Shown here: positions 8,342 to 17,181 of the stretch, piece by piece
Position numbering within the stretch: position 1 is the stretch's first letter
Layout of the letters: every line of letters starts with the position of its first letter
Assembly (NCBI GenBank): GCA_025358255.1
Contig: JANYKC010000028.1
Coordinates: forward strand, 1 to 64,000
Direction: 5' to 3'
Length of the DNA: 64,000 nucleotides
Origin: Spirochaetaceae bacterium
GTDB lineage: Bacteria > Spirochaetota > Spirochaetia > Treponematales > Rectinemataceae
Position numbers and translations under genes: made by a program
The notes under the pieces: model-generated
What the model was told of the DNA's origin: nothing
The model's input: only the letters and a program-made list of their open reading frames with translations
Database searches by the model: none

Positions 8342-9868
8342 TCACGCGGGTCTCGCCGCGGCCTTGTCGACGATGCCGGACGCCGCGTACAGGATGTTCT
8401 CCTGGGTGGCCTCGGACTGGCTGAACTCCGCGGTGATCCGCCCTTCATGCATCACGATGATGCGGTCGGCCATTCCCATGGCCTCGTCCATCTCGGAGCA
8501 GATGATGATCACGGCCGCGCCGTTCTTCACAAGCTCGTTCATCAGGTTGTAGACCTCGACCTTGGCGCCGACGTCGATGCCGCGGGTGGGTTCGTCGAAA
8601 ATGAATATCCTGGCCTTGGTGAGGAGCCACTTGGCGATGACCACCTTCTGCTGGTTCCCGCCCGAGAGCTGGCCCACGACGGTCTCCACGCTGGGCGCGC
8701 GGAGCTGGAGGTCGGCGGCCATCTTCTCCGTCATCTTGCGGATGGCCTTGAGCTGGAGGAAGCCGAACTTGGTGTAGCGCTCCAGCCCGACGATGGAGGA
8801 ATTGAAGGAGACGCTCTTTATGAGGATGAGGCCCTGGCTCTTGCGGTCCTCGGTGAGGAAGGCTATGCCCGCGTCGATGGAGTCCCGGGGCGACTTGATG
8901 CGGATCTCCTTGCCGAAGACCTTGATGATGCCCGCGTCCAGGGGATCCGCGCCGGTGATCGCCCTGGCCGTCTCGGTCCTCCCGGCGCCCACGAGGCCGG
9001 CGAAACCCAGGATCTCACCGGTATAGGCGGTGAAGGAGATGTCATGGAGGACGCCCCTGCGTGCCAGGCCCTTCACGCTGAGGGCCTCCTGGCCGCGCTC
9101 CCGCCTCATCTTCGGATACTTGTTGACGATCTCCCGGCCGACCATGAGCCTGATGATCTCGTCCACCGAGGCATCCTTGATGTCGCGGGTCTCGACGAGG
9201 CGCCCGTCGCGGAGCACCGTCACGCGGTCGCAGATGCGCTTGACCTCGTCCAGGCGGTGCGAGATGAAGATGACGGTCACGCCCTTGGCCTTGACCTGGG
9301 CGATGATGCGGAAGAGGTCCTCGGCCTCGTGCTCCGAAAGGCTCGAGGTGGGCTCGTCCATGATGATGAGCTTGGCGTTGGAATGCACGGCCTTACAGAT
9401 CTCGACCATCTGCTGGTGGCCGATGCCCAGGTCCCCGGTGCGCGTCTTCACGTCGAGGCTGAGCTGGAGGTCCTTGAGGAGGGCCTCGGCCTCGGCAAGC
9501 ATCTTTCCGCGGTCGAGGATGCCGAAGGGCCTCGAGAGGTAGAGCTCGCGGCCGAGGAAGATGTTCTCCACGACCGTGAGGTGGGGAATCAGGTTCAATT
9601 CCTGGTAGATGCAGGCGATGCCCAGGCCCATGGCCTTGATGGGCGTCATGTGGCTGAGCCGCAGGCCGTCGAATTCGATCTCGCCCTGGTCGGGGGAATA
9701 GGCGCCCGCGAGGATCTTGATCAAGGTCGATTTTCCGGCTCCGTTCTCGCCCGTCAGGCCATGGACATCGCCGGCCTTGACCTCCAACTGGACTCCGTCG
9801 AGGGCCAGGACACCGGGAAACCGCTTGATAACTCCGCTCAGCCTGAGGAGCACCTCACCTGTATTCAT
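8342..9868 (-). CDS. Inositol/sugar ABC transporter ATPase, duplicated domain
   Basis: This cytoplasmic ATPase of the RbsA/MglA type has two ABC domains in one 508-residue chain. Domain 1 has Walker A GENGAGKST at 40-48, a divergent signature LGIGHQQMVEI near 148 and Walker B followed by DEPTSS at 171. Domain 2 has a degenerate Walker A (GLVGAGRT, no lysine, near 290), an intact LSGGNQQ signature at 400 and DEPTRGID at 424. One active and one degenerate site is normal for this family. It is the first gene of the importer operon. The ribosome site is weak (GGGAAGG). Its promoter and LacI-type operator lie in the divergent region shared with the regulator gene. Confidence 0.92.
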   Translation of the reverse strand: MNTGEVLLRLSGVIKRFPGVLALDGVQLEVKAGDVHGLTGENGAGKSTLIKILAGAYSPDQGEIEFDGLRLSHMTPIKAMGLGIACIYQELNLIPHLTVVENIFLGRELYLSRPFGILDRGKMLAEAEALLKDLQLSLDVKTRTGDLGIGHQQMVEICKAVHSNAKLIIMDEPTSSLSEHEAEDLFRIIAQVKAKGVTVIFISHRLDEVKRICDRVTVLRDGRLVETRDIKDASVDEIIRLMVGREIVNKYPKMRRERGQEALSVKGLARRGVLHDISFTAYTGEILGFAGLVGAGRTETARAITGADPLDAGIIKVFGKEIRIKSPRDSIDAGIAFLTEDRKSQGLILIKSVSFNSSIVGLERYTKFGFLQLKAIRKMTEKMAADLQLRAPSVETVVGQLSGGNQQKVVIAKWLLTKARIFIFDEPTRGIDVGAKVEVYNLMNELVKNGAAVIIICSEMDEAMGMADRIIVMHEGRITAEFSQSEATQENILYAASGIVDKAAARPA

Positions 9869-9916
9869 TGTCGCCTTCCCCCGTGGAGCGCACGGCTCAG
9901 GTCATTTAGTAAAATC

Positions 9917-9932
9917 CTGCAAACGTTTTCAG
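9917..9932. promoter_or_regulatory. LacI-family operator upstream of the importer operon
   Basis: The core TGCAAACGTTTTCA (9918-9931) matches the LacI-family consensus TGNAANCGNTTNCA at all fixed positions and shares its left half with the site at 2178-2199. It lies just downstream of the predicted -10 box at 9942-9947, over the predicted transcription start, as expected for a repressor site. Confidence 0.83.
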
Positions 9933-9941
9933 AAGCATTTT

Positions 9942-9970
9942 ATTATCTCCCCGCTTTCCTGATCTGTCAA
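9942..9970 (-). promoter_or_regulatory. Predicted promoter of the importer operon
   Basis: On the minus strand a perfect -35 box TTGACA (9970-9965) is followed after 17 bases by GATAAT (9947-9942), one mismatch from the consensus -10. It is the strongest sigma-70-type promoter in this locus. Transcription would begin near 9935, next to the operator. Confidence 0.75.
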
Positions 9971-10023
9971 TCATTTTTGTACGATCCGTTTCTTCCGACA
10001 AAAACCGCCACGGGCCGTCGGCC

Positions 10024-10053
10024 TTGTCGCCGGAGTCCAAGCGACGCTAGACT
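10024..10053 (+). promoter_or_regulatory. Possible promoter of the LacI-type regulator
   Basis: TTGTCG (10024-10029) and TAGACT (10048-10053) are spaced by 18 bases, 21 bases before the regulator's ATG. No LacI-type operator overlaps it. The match is only moderate. Confidence 0.35.
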
Positions 10054-10074
10054 GCGCGGGGAAGGTGCCCGGAA

Positions 10075-11103
10075 ATGATGAACATCAAGGATATAGCAAG
10101 GCTTGCGGGCGTCTCGGCCTCGACCGTTTCGAGGGTGGTGAACGGCAAGAAATATGTAAAACCCGAGATACGGGAGCGCGTCCTGGACCTTGTCAGGGAA
10201 AACGGCTATGTGCCGAACAACGCTGCCCGTTCCATGGTCCTCAAGCGCACCTTCACGGTCGGCATCGTCGTCCCGGACGCCTTCAACATGTTCCAGCGCC
10301 AGCTCTTCTCCGCGATCGAAAGGAAGCTCGAGGGCTACGGCTACGGGACGCGCTTCTTCCTCGTCAAGGCCGAGCCCGAAAGCGAGAAAGCCTGCCTTGG
10401 CCGGCTCAAGGCCGAGATGCTCGACGGCGTCATCATGCTCCTCGAGGTGGACGACCCGGAATTCTACGCCGTCATCGCCGACTCGGGCCTTCCCGTGGTC
10501 CTGTGCACCTTCGGAAGGGCCGACCTCGGCCTCCCTTCCGTCCACATTGACGAGGAGGCCGCCGCGAAAGCCGCGACCGCCCATCTCATCGGCCTTGGAC
10601 ACGAGCGTATCGGCCTCCTTGCCGGGGCGCAGTTCTCCTTCGGGAAGCAGAGGCAGGCCGGCTATGAGGCGGCCCTCAGGGAAGCGCGGATCCCCGTCAT
10701 GGCAGGGCGGGTGGTCGTGGTCCCGTCCTATACCGCGGAGGCCGGAAGGATGGGGATGAAGGAGCTCCTGGGCAGAGAAGCCGACCTCACCGCGATCTTC
10801 GCGGTCACGGACGAACTGGCCGTAGGCGCCATCCGGGCCCTGTACGAGGCAGGCCGCCCCGTCCCGGACGCCATGTCCGTCCTGGGCTTCGACGACATCG
10901 ACATCAGCGCAAGCCTTTCCCCCAGCCTCTCCACCGTGCGCCAGCCCATCGCCGAGATCGGCACCGAGGCCGCCGAGATCATCTACCGCCTCATCTCGGG
11001 CGTGCCGGCGGAGACGGATCCCATCATCCTCCCCTATACCCTCCTGGCCCGCGAGACGACAAAACGACGGGAAGGAAGGGACCGCAACGGGAACATGGCA
11101 TGA
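10075..11103 (+). CDS. LacI-family transcriptional regulator of the inositol locus
   Basis: A 342-residue repressor-type protein. The N-terminal helix-turn-helix (IKDIARLAGVSASTVSRVVN, about 4-23) and hinge helix are classic LacI family; the rest is a periplasmic-binding-protein-like sensor domain. It is divergent from the importer operon. Operators of exactly the LacI type are found at 9917-9932 and at 2178-2199, so the likely role is to repress uptake and catabolism until an inositol or a pathway intermediate binds. Two ATG codons are adjacent (10075 and 10078). Its stop overlaps the start of the membrane protein gene downstream, which suggests that the two are expressed together. The inducer is not known. 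Confidence 0.9.
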   Translation: MMNIKDIARLAGVSASTVSRVVNGKKYVKPEIRERVLDLVRENGYVPNNAARSMVLKRTFTVGIVVPDAFNMFQRQLFSAIERKLEGYGYGTRFFLVKAEPESEKACLGRLKAEMLDGVIMLLEVDDPEFYAVIADSGLPVVLCTFGRADLGLPSVHIDEEAAAKAATAHLIGLGHERIGLLAGAQFSFGKQRQAGYEAALREARIPVMAGRVVVVPSYTAEAGRMGMKELLGREADLTAIFAVTDELAVGAIRALYEAGRPVPDAMSVLGFDDIDISASLSPSLSTVRQPIAEIGTEAAEIIYRLISGVPAETDPIILPYTLLARETTKRREGRDRNGNMA

Positions 11104-11924
11104 GCGGCTACCAGGATATCTTCAGCCCCGGCAATCTTGGCTACTGCGTGATCTTCGCCTGCATCGGCGTAAGCTTCCTCTTCCTGCGGAACGTCGACAG
11201 GAAGGAAGTGGGCATAAGGTCCTGGGCCATCGGCTTCTTCTCGAACAGCGCGGGCTTCCTGTTCTGGTCCCCTGCCATCCACCTTGCGCCGGGTCCGTCC
11301 TTCCTCCTGGGCGAGGCCTTCCATGTCGTCGGTTTCCTGGCCCTAGCCTGGGGAGCCTACAGGTTCAGCGGGAACAGCTACAAGACATGGAATCTGATCG
11401 CCTTGGCGGCGTGGATCCTTGCCTGGCTCGTCGCCTTGGGCCTTCTCGTGCGCCATCGTGACCTGGGCGCCTTCCTGCTGAAATTCCTGCGGGCTGCCCT
11501 CTTCCTGGGGGCAGGCACGGTGATACTCCGGACCATCTCGGACAAGTCGCTGACGGGTAGGAAGCTTTCGGGGCTGAGCCTGCTGGCCTGGGGCGGCTAC
11601 CAGTTCGTCTCCGCGGTCTGGAAGTTCACCGACTCCGTGGACCTGAAGTTCGGCATCCTCATCGGCTTCCATCTGCTGGCGGCCTTCGGGATGGTCGCCA
11701 TGGTCGTGGACAAGATGAGGATCCGCGCGGAGCGGAGCGAAGAGAAAGCCGAGCACCTCGAAGGCCTCTTGCCGATATGCTCGCACTGCAAGAACATCAG
11801 GGACGAGGACAACACCTGGCATTCAATAGAATCGTATATCGCGGACCACTCGCCGGCGGAATTCAGCCATGGCATCTGCCCCGACTGCGCGAAAAAGCAC
11901 TATCCGGACTTCCAGAAGAAATAG
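11100..11924 (+). CDS. Membrane sensor-like protein ending in a Cys-x2-Cys tail, no output domain
   Basis: This 274-residue protein has about seven hydrophobic helices in its first 200 residues, a short charged linker (about 205-222), and a C-terminal tail beginning LLPICSHCKNIRDEDN and ending HGICPDCAKKHYPDF. That tail is a familiar appendage of bacterial sensor proteins, where it usually joins a kinase, cyclase or receiver domain; here it ends the protein. Four cysteines in two Cys-x2-Cys pairs could bind a metal. The start ATG overlaps the regulator's stop by four bases, so it is probably made from the same mRNA. Function unknown. It might sense a membrane or redox signal for the inositol regulator, which is speculation. 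Confidence 0.7.
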   Translation: MSGYQDIFSPGNLGYCVIFACIGVSFLFLRNVDRKEVGIRSWAIGFFSNSAGFLFWSPAIHLAPGPSFLLGEAFHVVGFLALAWGAYRFSGNSYKTWNLIALAAWILAWLVALGLLVRHRDLGAFLLKFLRAALFLGAGTVILRTISDKSLTGRKLSGLSLLAWGGYQFVSAVWKFTDSVDLKFGILIGFHLLAAFGMVAMVVDKMRIRAERSEEKAEHLEGLLPICSHCKNIRDEDNTWHSIESYIADHSPAEFSHGICPDCAKKHYPDFQKK

Positions 11925-12010
11925 CGGAAGGGAAGGCCTGAAGACCGGGAAGGCCAGCAGCGCCGGAGCGGGATGACGGGGCACCTTTCGGGCAAGGCAG
12001 GCGGCGCAGG

Positions 12011-12061
12011 CAAGGCCGAAGGCCAAGGCCAAGGCCGAAGGCCAAGGCCGAAGGCCAAGGC
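12011..12061. repeat. Short GGCCAAGGCCGAA-type tandem repeat
   Basis: The 314-base gap between 11924 and 12239 holds no convincing gene. Its first part contains irregular tandem copies of GGCCAAGGCC and GGCCGAAGGCC units over about 50 bases. Its second part holds the palindrome at 12151-12186. I see no promoter here. Confidence 0.7.
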
Positions 12062-12150
12062 TACGGCGACCTTGATGAAGGTGCAGGACCTTCGCCTCGA
12101 ATGGCCCGGCGCAAGGGACAGCCGCGGACCCAGGGTGGCCGCCGTGCGGA

Positions 12151-12186
12151 AGCCGGCTCTGCGGGCTTAAGCCCGCAGAGCCGGCT
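12151..12186. terminator. 36-bp perfect palindrome between convergent genes
   Basis: Sixteen-base arms (AGCCGGCTCTGCGGGC and its exact complement) flank TTAA, so the whole 36 bp is one perfect palindrome. Part of the right arm is repeated again at 12182-12198. It lies between the convergent membrane-sensor gene and ackA and would form a very stable hairpin in RNA from either strand. There is no T run, so it may instead be a repeat element or an mRNA 3'-end stabiliser. Confidence 0.6.
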
Positions 12187-12238
12187 TAAGCCCGCAGGGA
12201 GAGGCTTCCGCGCTGGCCATCGCTGGCCCGCGGCCGCA

Positions 12239-13576
12239 TCAGGGGAGCTTGGCGATCATGTCCTTCAAGTATGGCTTCTTCTCAAGATCGCGAACGAGGC
12301 CGTCGGCGCGGGCCTTGTTCACGTAGTCCTTTTTCTGGAAGGCGTAGCTGTAGTTCGTGTGGACGTCGTAGGTGCCGTTCATGAGGGCGAAGGAGTCCTC
12401 GGTCATGACGAGCTCCTCGTCCGTGGCGATGACGTAGACCTTGACCCTGGAGCCCTTTCCCGTGATGTCGAGTTCGGCGTTCCGGCACTTGGCCAGCTCG
12501 TTCTTTTTTTGGTCGATGGCGATGCCCAGCTCCTCGAGGCCGGAGGCCGCGAGCTTGCGGGTGACCGGTCCCATCTCGCCGACACCGGCCGTGAAGATGA
12601 GGGCGTCCACGCGGCCGAGGGCGGCGTAGTAGGCGCCGATGTACTTCTTGATGCGGTAGGACTCTATCTCCTGGGCTAGGATGGCGATCTTGTCGCCCTT
12701 CTCGGCGGCCTGCTCGATGTCGCGACGGTCTGCCCACTTGCCCGTGATCCCGAGGACACCCGATTCCTTGTTGAGCTTCTTCTCGATGTCGGAGGCATGG
12801 AGGCCGGCCTTGCGCATCAGGTGGAAGATGATTCCGGGGTCGATGTCGCCGCATCTTGTGCCCATGACAAGGCCTTCCATGGGCGTGAGGCCCATCGAGG
12901 TGTCGTAGGAGCAGCCGTTCTTGACGGCGTTGATCGAGGAACCGTTGCCGATGTGGGCGATGATGAGGTTGCAGTCGAAGGGATCCTTGCCGAGGAGGAC
13001 GGCGGCGCGCTTGGCGTTGTAGAGGAAGCTCGTGCCGTGGAAGCCGTAGCGGCGGACTCCGTACTTCTCCTCCCAGTCGTGGGGGAGGGCGTAGCTGTAG
13101 CTCGCCGCGGGCATGGTCTGGTGCCAGGCCGTGTCCATGATGGCGCAATGGGGGACGTTCGGGAGGACCGTGCGGGCGGCCTCCACTCCCATGAGGTTGG
13201 CGGGATTGTGGAGGGGAGCAAGGTCGCAGAGGTCCTTGAAGGTCGTGAGGAAGTCATCGGTGATCAGGCAGGAGCGGGCGAACTTGTCGCCGCCATGGAC
13301 CATGCGGTGCCCGACGGCCTTGATTCCGGACATGTCCTTGATGACACCGAACTCCGGGTGGCCCAGGGTGTTGAGGATGAGCTCGATGGCGACCGTGTGG
13401 GTCGGGCATTCGTGCTCCTGGGTGAAGTCCTGCTTGCCGCGGGCCTTGTGGGTGATGGAGGCGCCGCCGAGGGTGACGCGCTCGACGATGCCCGTGGCCA
13501 GCACGTCCTTCCTGTCCCAATCGTAGACCTGGTATTTTACGGAGGAACTGCCGCAATTTAGGGTGAGGATGACCAT
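12239..13576 (-). CDS. ackA: Acetate kinase
   Basis: AckA interconverts acetyl phosphate plus ADP with acetate plus ATP and gives fermenting cells ATP at the end of acetate formation. The sequence opens with [16 protein letters not shown], the family signature with the catalytic asparagine at 7, and contains [35 protein letters not shown], and the second signature [20 protein letters not shown]. At 445 residues it is somewhat longer than the usual 400. An AAGGAG lies seven bases before the ATG. No phosphotransacetylase gene is adjacent, so it is probably monocistronic. Promoter elements are visible at 13606-13635. Confidence 0.96.
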   Translation of the reverse strand: MVILTLNCGSSSVKYQVYDWDRKDVLATGIVERVTLGGASITHKARGKQDFTQEHECPTHTVAIELILNTLGHPEFGVIKDMSGIKAVGHRMVHGGDKFARSCLITDDFLTTFKDLCDLAPLHNPANLMGVEAARTVLPNVPHCAIMDTAWHQTMPAASYSYALPHDWEEKYGVRRYGFHGTSFLYNAKRAAVLLGKDPFDCNLIIAHIGNGSSINAVKNGCSYDTSMGLTPMEGLVMGTRCGDIDPGIIFHLMRKAGLHASDIEKKLNKESGVLGITGKWADRRDIEQAAEKGDKIAILAQEIESYRIKKYIGAYYAALGRVDALIFTAGVGEMGPVTRKLAASGLEELGIAIDQKKNELAKCRNAELDITGKGSRVKVYVIATDEELVMTEDSFALMNGTYDVHTNYSYAFQKKDYVNKARADGLVRDLEKKPYLKDMIAKLP

Positions 13577-13605
13577 GAAAGCTCCTTATCTCTTCGATTT
13601 GGGAG

Positions 13606-13635
13606 AGCATAACACCGCTGCCCCGACTTGGACAA
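13606..13635 (-). promoter_or_regulatory. Predicted promoter of ackA
   Basis: Minus-strand TTGTCC (13635-13630) and TATGCT (13611-13606) are separated by 18 bases and lie 30 bases before the ackA start, leaving room for the AAGGAG ribosome site. Confidence 0.5.
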
Positions 13636-13675
13636 CGGCGAGGCCAAAGACGGCGTTTCCAGGGCAAACCTGCCT

Positions 13676-15070
13676 TCAACTCTCCTCCAAAGCGAGGGAA
13701 GCCAGGAGTTCGTAGGCTTCCGAGCCAGGTTCGATCAGCGTCTCGTCGCCGACAAAGGCCACGATGGCGAAGAATTTCCCCCTGGAGATGACGAAACGGG
13801 CAAGCACGCTGCCTGTGCCGCCATTGTCCTTCTTGCCTGTCCCCGTCGCCCAGGCGCTGGTGAGGCCCGTGGAATCGGTAAAAGGATCCTCGCGCTCGAC
13901 GAAACCGACCTCGATGCCCGCCTCGCCCTTGATCACCGAGATGAAGGCCTTGGCCGCATCCGAGAAGTACCTCGTGAGCTGGGCCGGGTTCGCGTTGTTG
14001 CCAGTCTTCGTGGGCAAGGCGGTGAAGATGACGAGGACCTCTCCCTCGGGGCTGGAGAAGCCCACACGGTTGTCCTTCTCGCCTTCCTGGACATCCCAGG
14101 CTGCCGGGTAGCTGAGCTGGAGGCCGGAATCGCCCAGGTACCAGGTCGCATAGTCGCCGGCGCCGGCGCCGTAATATTCCTCGTCCTGCTCCGGCGCCAC
14201 GGCGTATTCCGCCCAGTCCTCGCCGAAGCTGTTGGAATCGAAGATGCAGGCATCGGTCTCGGGAATCGGCCCCGGGCCCGAGAAATAGTCGAACTCGTTG
14301 GACTTGAACCGGCTCGCGGTGAAGGTGATGCCGTCGGCCTGGCCCGATTCGGCGTATATCTCGACAAGGGTGCCACCGGAATTCTCGGCGAAAAGGCAAT
14401 TGCGGAAATCCACGTAGGAGCATTCCTCGAGGGAAAGGAGGGGCGTCCCAAGGTTGGAGGAGAAGGTGGAATCCTGGAAACTCAGGCCGGTGGAGCCGCT
14501 GGCATAGAAAACCCCGTATTGGCCGAACATGAAGCGGCTTTTCTTGACCGTGACCTTTGTGCAATCACGGAGTTCGAGGAGGTAGCCGTTCGGCCCCTCG
14601 AAGGAGGCGGCGCTCAAGGTGAAGTCCTCGCAGTTTTCCAGATAGATGCCGCCGGCGTTCACCTCGGAGCCTTCGTCCAGCTTGCGGGCAAAGACGAGGG
14701 TATCGAAGACGACGCCCGAGGAATCCTGGACGTCGATGAGATAGGCGGTCGGGCTGTCGACGACTATGCGGCTTCCCGCCACCCCGCGGATGGTGAGCCC
14801 GTCCGCCCTGAGGATGGCCAGCTCCTTCCCCTCGTCCGAATCGTACCAATCGATGTATTTTCCGGTGACCTTGTAGGCGGAGGAGAGGACATAGTCGCCT
14901 TTCTTGAGCTGGATGACGCGGTTGGGCCCGATGGCCTTGAGGAGCTCCTGGGCAGTGGAGACGGTCAGGGTCGGACGCTGGGCCTGGGCGCCCGCGCCGG
15001 CGAAGGGGAGGGAGAGGAAGGCAGCGAAGACGAAAAAAGGGGCGAAGCCGGGGATCCTGGTTCTGGTCAT
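13676..15070 (-). CDS. Exported right-handed beta-helix protein
   Basis: The 464-residue product begins with a signal peptide (MTRTRIPGFAPFFVFAAFLS, likely cut near AGAQA). Residues of about 40-290 form repeating strands with segments such as LTIRGVAGSRIVV, GVVFDTLVFARKL and VDFRNCLFAENS, the pattern of a pectate-lyase-like parallel beta-helix. The last 150 residues (from about YATWYLGDSGLQLSYPAAWD) look like a separate domain. The family includes polysaccharide lyases and structural proteins; no lyase active site is recognised, so no activity is assigned. I chose the ATG at 15070, which has GGAGG five bases upstream; upstream in-frame sequence lacks such a site and would bury the signal peptide. 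It faces ackA across a short gap and is divergent from the FAH-family gene. Confidence 0.75.
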   Translation of the reverse strand: MTRTRIPGFAPFFVFAAFLSLPFAGAGAQAQRPTLTVSTAQELLKAIGPNRVIQLKKGDYVLSSAYKVTGKYIDWYDSDEGKELAILRADGLTIRGVAGSRIVVDSPTAYLIDVQDSSGVVFDTLVFARKLDEGSEVNAGGIYLENCEDFTLSAASFEGPNGYLLELRDCTKVTVKKSRFMFGQYGVFYASGSTGLSFQDSTFSSNLGTPLLSLEECSYVDFRNCLFAENSGGTLVEIYAESGQADGITFTASRFKSNEFDYFSGPGPIPETDACIFDSNSFGEDWAEYAVAPEQDEEYYGAGAGDYATWYLGDSGLQLSYPAAWDVQEGEKDNRVGFSSPEGEVLVIFTALPTKTGNNANPAQLTRYFSDAAKAFISVIKGEAGIEVGFVEREDPFTDSTGLTSAWATGTGKKDNGGTGSVLARFVISRGKFFAIVAFVGDETLIEPGSEAYELLASLALEES

Positions 15071-15193
15071 GGCGCCTCCATGGGTCGTACCTTCGATTCT
15101 AGCTTCAGGAAACCGGCCTTTCCACGGATTCCGGGGACGAAAGCCCCAAAGGGAATGTATATTTGTCCCAGAGCACGGAAAGGAGCCACAATC

Positions 15194-15913
15194 GTGACAC
15201 TCCCGGTAATCGGACAAAAAGAAAGCTATCGCATCGCCCCAAGCAAGATTGTCGCCGTCGGCCTCAACTACCACGAGCATGTCGCCGAAAGCCCTACCAT
15301 CCTGGACGCCCCCCGCGACGGATCCCTTCCCGTCGCCCCGCCCCTTGTCCCCATCCTTTTCGTGAAGACCCCGAACGTCCTCGTCGCCTCGGGCGAGCCC
15401 ATCGTCATACCGACAGGCTTCCTCAAGGTTTCGGGCATAGCCACGCCACGCACGGACTACGAATCCGAGCTGGCCGTCATCATCGGCACGCGCTGCCGGA
15501 ACGTGGCGGTGGCCGATGCCCTGGACTGCGTCTTCGGCTACAGCTGTTTCAATGACGTCTCCCAGCGCGAAGTGCAGAACGCCGACCGCTCCGGATGGTG
15601 GCGCGGCAAGTCCTTCGACAGCTTCGGGCCCCTGGGACCGGCCATCCTGCCGGCTTCCGCGGCGGGCGATCCCGCCTCACTGGTGGTCGAAGGCCGCCTC
15701 AACGGCAAGGTAGTCCAGCGCTCGAGCGTGGCGAACCTGATATTCTCGGTGGCCGAGCTCATCTCCTACATCTCGAAGAATGTCACCCTGGAGCCGGGAG
15801 ACATCATCGCCACCGGCACGCCCAGCGGCGTGGGTCCCCTCAAGGCCGGCGACATCTTCGAGGTCGAGATCCCGGGCATCGGCATCCTGCGCAATCCCGT
15901 GGTGGAGGAGTAG
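15194..15913 (+). CDS. Fumarylacetoacetate hydrolase (FAH) family protein
   Basis: A 239-residue cytoplasmic enzyme of the FAH fold, which cleaves or isomerises acylpyruvates and related 2-oxo acids with a bound divalent metal. Visible family motifs are DYESELAVIIG, a Phe-Asn-Asp-Val-Ser segment (YSCFNDVSQREVQ), KSFDSFGPLGPAI and the C-terminal GDIIATGTPSGVGPLKAGD. The start is GTG at 15194, with AAAGGAG eight bases upstream; an open frame continues further upstream but overlaps the divergent gene and lacks family similarity. It precedes the Nramp gene by five bases, so they may share an mRNA. The substrate cannot be read from sequence. Confidence 0.88.
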   Translation: MTLPVIGQKESYRIAPSKIVAVGLNYHEHVAESPTILDAPRDGSLPVAPPLVPILFVKTPNVLVASGEPIVIPTGFLKVSGIATPRTDYESELAVIIGTRCRNVAVADALDCVFGYSCFNDVSQREVQNADRSGWWRGKSFDSFGPLGPAILPASAAGDPASLVVEGRLNGKVVQRSSVANLIFSVAELISYISKNVTLEPGDIIATGTPSGVGPLKAGDIFEVEIPGIGILRNPVVEE

Positions 15914-15918
15914 CCGCC

Positions 15919-17181
15919 ATGCCGGGCACCTCGACCTTGAACGGCGGCCCAGGGCACAAGCGCGGATTGGGGCGGCTCCTCCCCTACCTCGGGCCTGCCT
16001 TCGTGGCGAGCGTCGCCTATATCGACCCCGGCAACTACGCGACCAACATCCAGGCAGGATCGGAGTTCGGCTACACCCTCCTGTGGGTCATCTTCGCGAG
16101 CAACATCATCGCCATCCTGGTCCAGGCCACCTCGGCCAAGCTCGGCATAGCCACCGGCCTCAACCTGGCCCAGCACTGCCGCCGGGCCTACCCGAAGTGG
16201 GCCTCGGTGGGACTGTGGGTGATGATGGAGATCGTCGCGATGGCCACCGACCTGGCGGAGTTCCTGGGTGCCGCCATCGGCCTCCAGCTCCTTTTCGGCT
16301 TCCCCCTCTGGATCGGCGGCCTCCTCACGGCAGTGGCCACCTTCCTCATCCTGGGCGTCGAGCGCTTCGGCTTCCGCCCCCTCGAGGCGATCATCACAGG
16401 CTTCGTGGCCGTGGTCGCCCTCTCCTACCTCCTCGAGACCATCCTGGACAGGCCAGACTGGGCCCTCCTCGCCTCCTCCTTCGCGCCGCCGCGCCTGCCC
16501 GGCGCCGAGGCGGCCCTCCTTGCGGCGGGCATACTCGGGGCCACCGTCATGCCCCATGCCATCTTCCTCCACTCGGCCCTCACCCAGAACCGGCTCCGGC
16601 CCGCCGATGACGCGGGAAGGAAACGCCTTTTCGGCTTCGAGCTCATCGACGTCTTCGTGGCCATGGGCGTGGCGAGCTTCGTGAACGCCGCCATGCTCGT
16701 CATGGCCGCGGCCACCTTCCACAAGAGCGGCATGACCCATATAGGCACCCTGCAGAGCGCCTATCTCACCCTGGAGCCCCTCCTCGGTAAGGCCTCGAGC
16801 GTCGTCTTCGGCGTCTCCCTCCTGGCCTCGGGCCTCTCCTCGTCGGCGGTGGGCACCAGCGCGGGACAGATCATCATGGAAGGCTTCATCGACCGGCATA
16901 TCCCGGTGTGGCTGCGACGCCTCATCACGGTGGCCCCGAGCCTCGTCGTGATCTTCATCGGCCTCGAGCCCACGCGCGTCCTTGTCCTTTCCCAGGTCCT
17001 CCTCTCCTTCGGGCTCCCGGTGACCATCTTCTCCCTCCTGCGCTTCAGCGCGGACAGGAAGCTCATGGGCAGCCTCGCCAACTCCAGGGTGACAAACATC
17101 CTCCTCGGCGCCGCCGCCGTCCTCGTGACCGTCCTCAATATCTTCCTCATCGTGAAGACCGTATTCCCAGGAGGCCTGTGA
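15919..17181 (+). CDS. mntH: Nramp-family divalent metal transporter (MntH-like)
   Basis: A 420-residue inner-membrane importer of Mn2+ or Fe2+ driven by protons. The two metal-binding signatures are present: Asp36-Pro-Gly-Asn39 in helix 1 (YIDPGNYATN) and Met211-Pro-His-Ala in helix 6 (TVMPHAIFLHS). About eleven hydrophobic helices are visible and the length is normal. The frame is open further upstream, but the ATG at 15919 follows the FAH-family stop and a GGAGGAG. The stop overlaps the next start by one base (TGATG), coupling it to the universal stress protein, an arrangement seen where metal import accompanies stress tolerance. I see no manganese-responsive operator. Confidence 0.92.
   Translation: MPGTSTLNGGPGHKRGLGRLLPYLGPAFVASVAYIDPGNYATNIQAGSEFGYTLLWVIFASNIIAILVQATSAKLGIATGLNLAQHCRRAYPKWASVGLWVMMEIVAMATDLAEFLGAAIGLQLLFGFPLWIGGLLTAVATFLILGVERFGFRPLEAIITGFVAVVALSYLLETILDRPDWALLASSFAPPRLPGAEAALLAAGILGATVMPHAIFLHSALTQNRLRPADDAGRKRLFGFELIDVFVAMGVASFVNAAMLVMAAATFHKSGMTHIGTLQSAYLTLEPLLGKASSVVFGVSLLASGLSSSAVGTSAGQIIMEGFIDRHIPVWLRRLITVAPSLVVIFIGLEPTRVLVLSQVLLSFGLPVTIFSLLRFSADRKLMGSLANSRVTNILLGAAAVLVTVLNIFLIVKTVFPGGL

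Noticed and set aside
13628-15193. Upstream extension of the FAH-family gene by over 500 codons
   Set aside because: It runs antisense to the beta-helix gene, shows no family motifs, and the GTG at 15194 has a good ribosome site.
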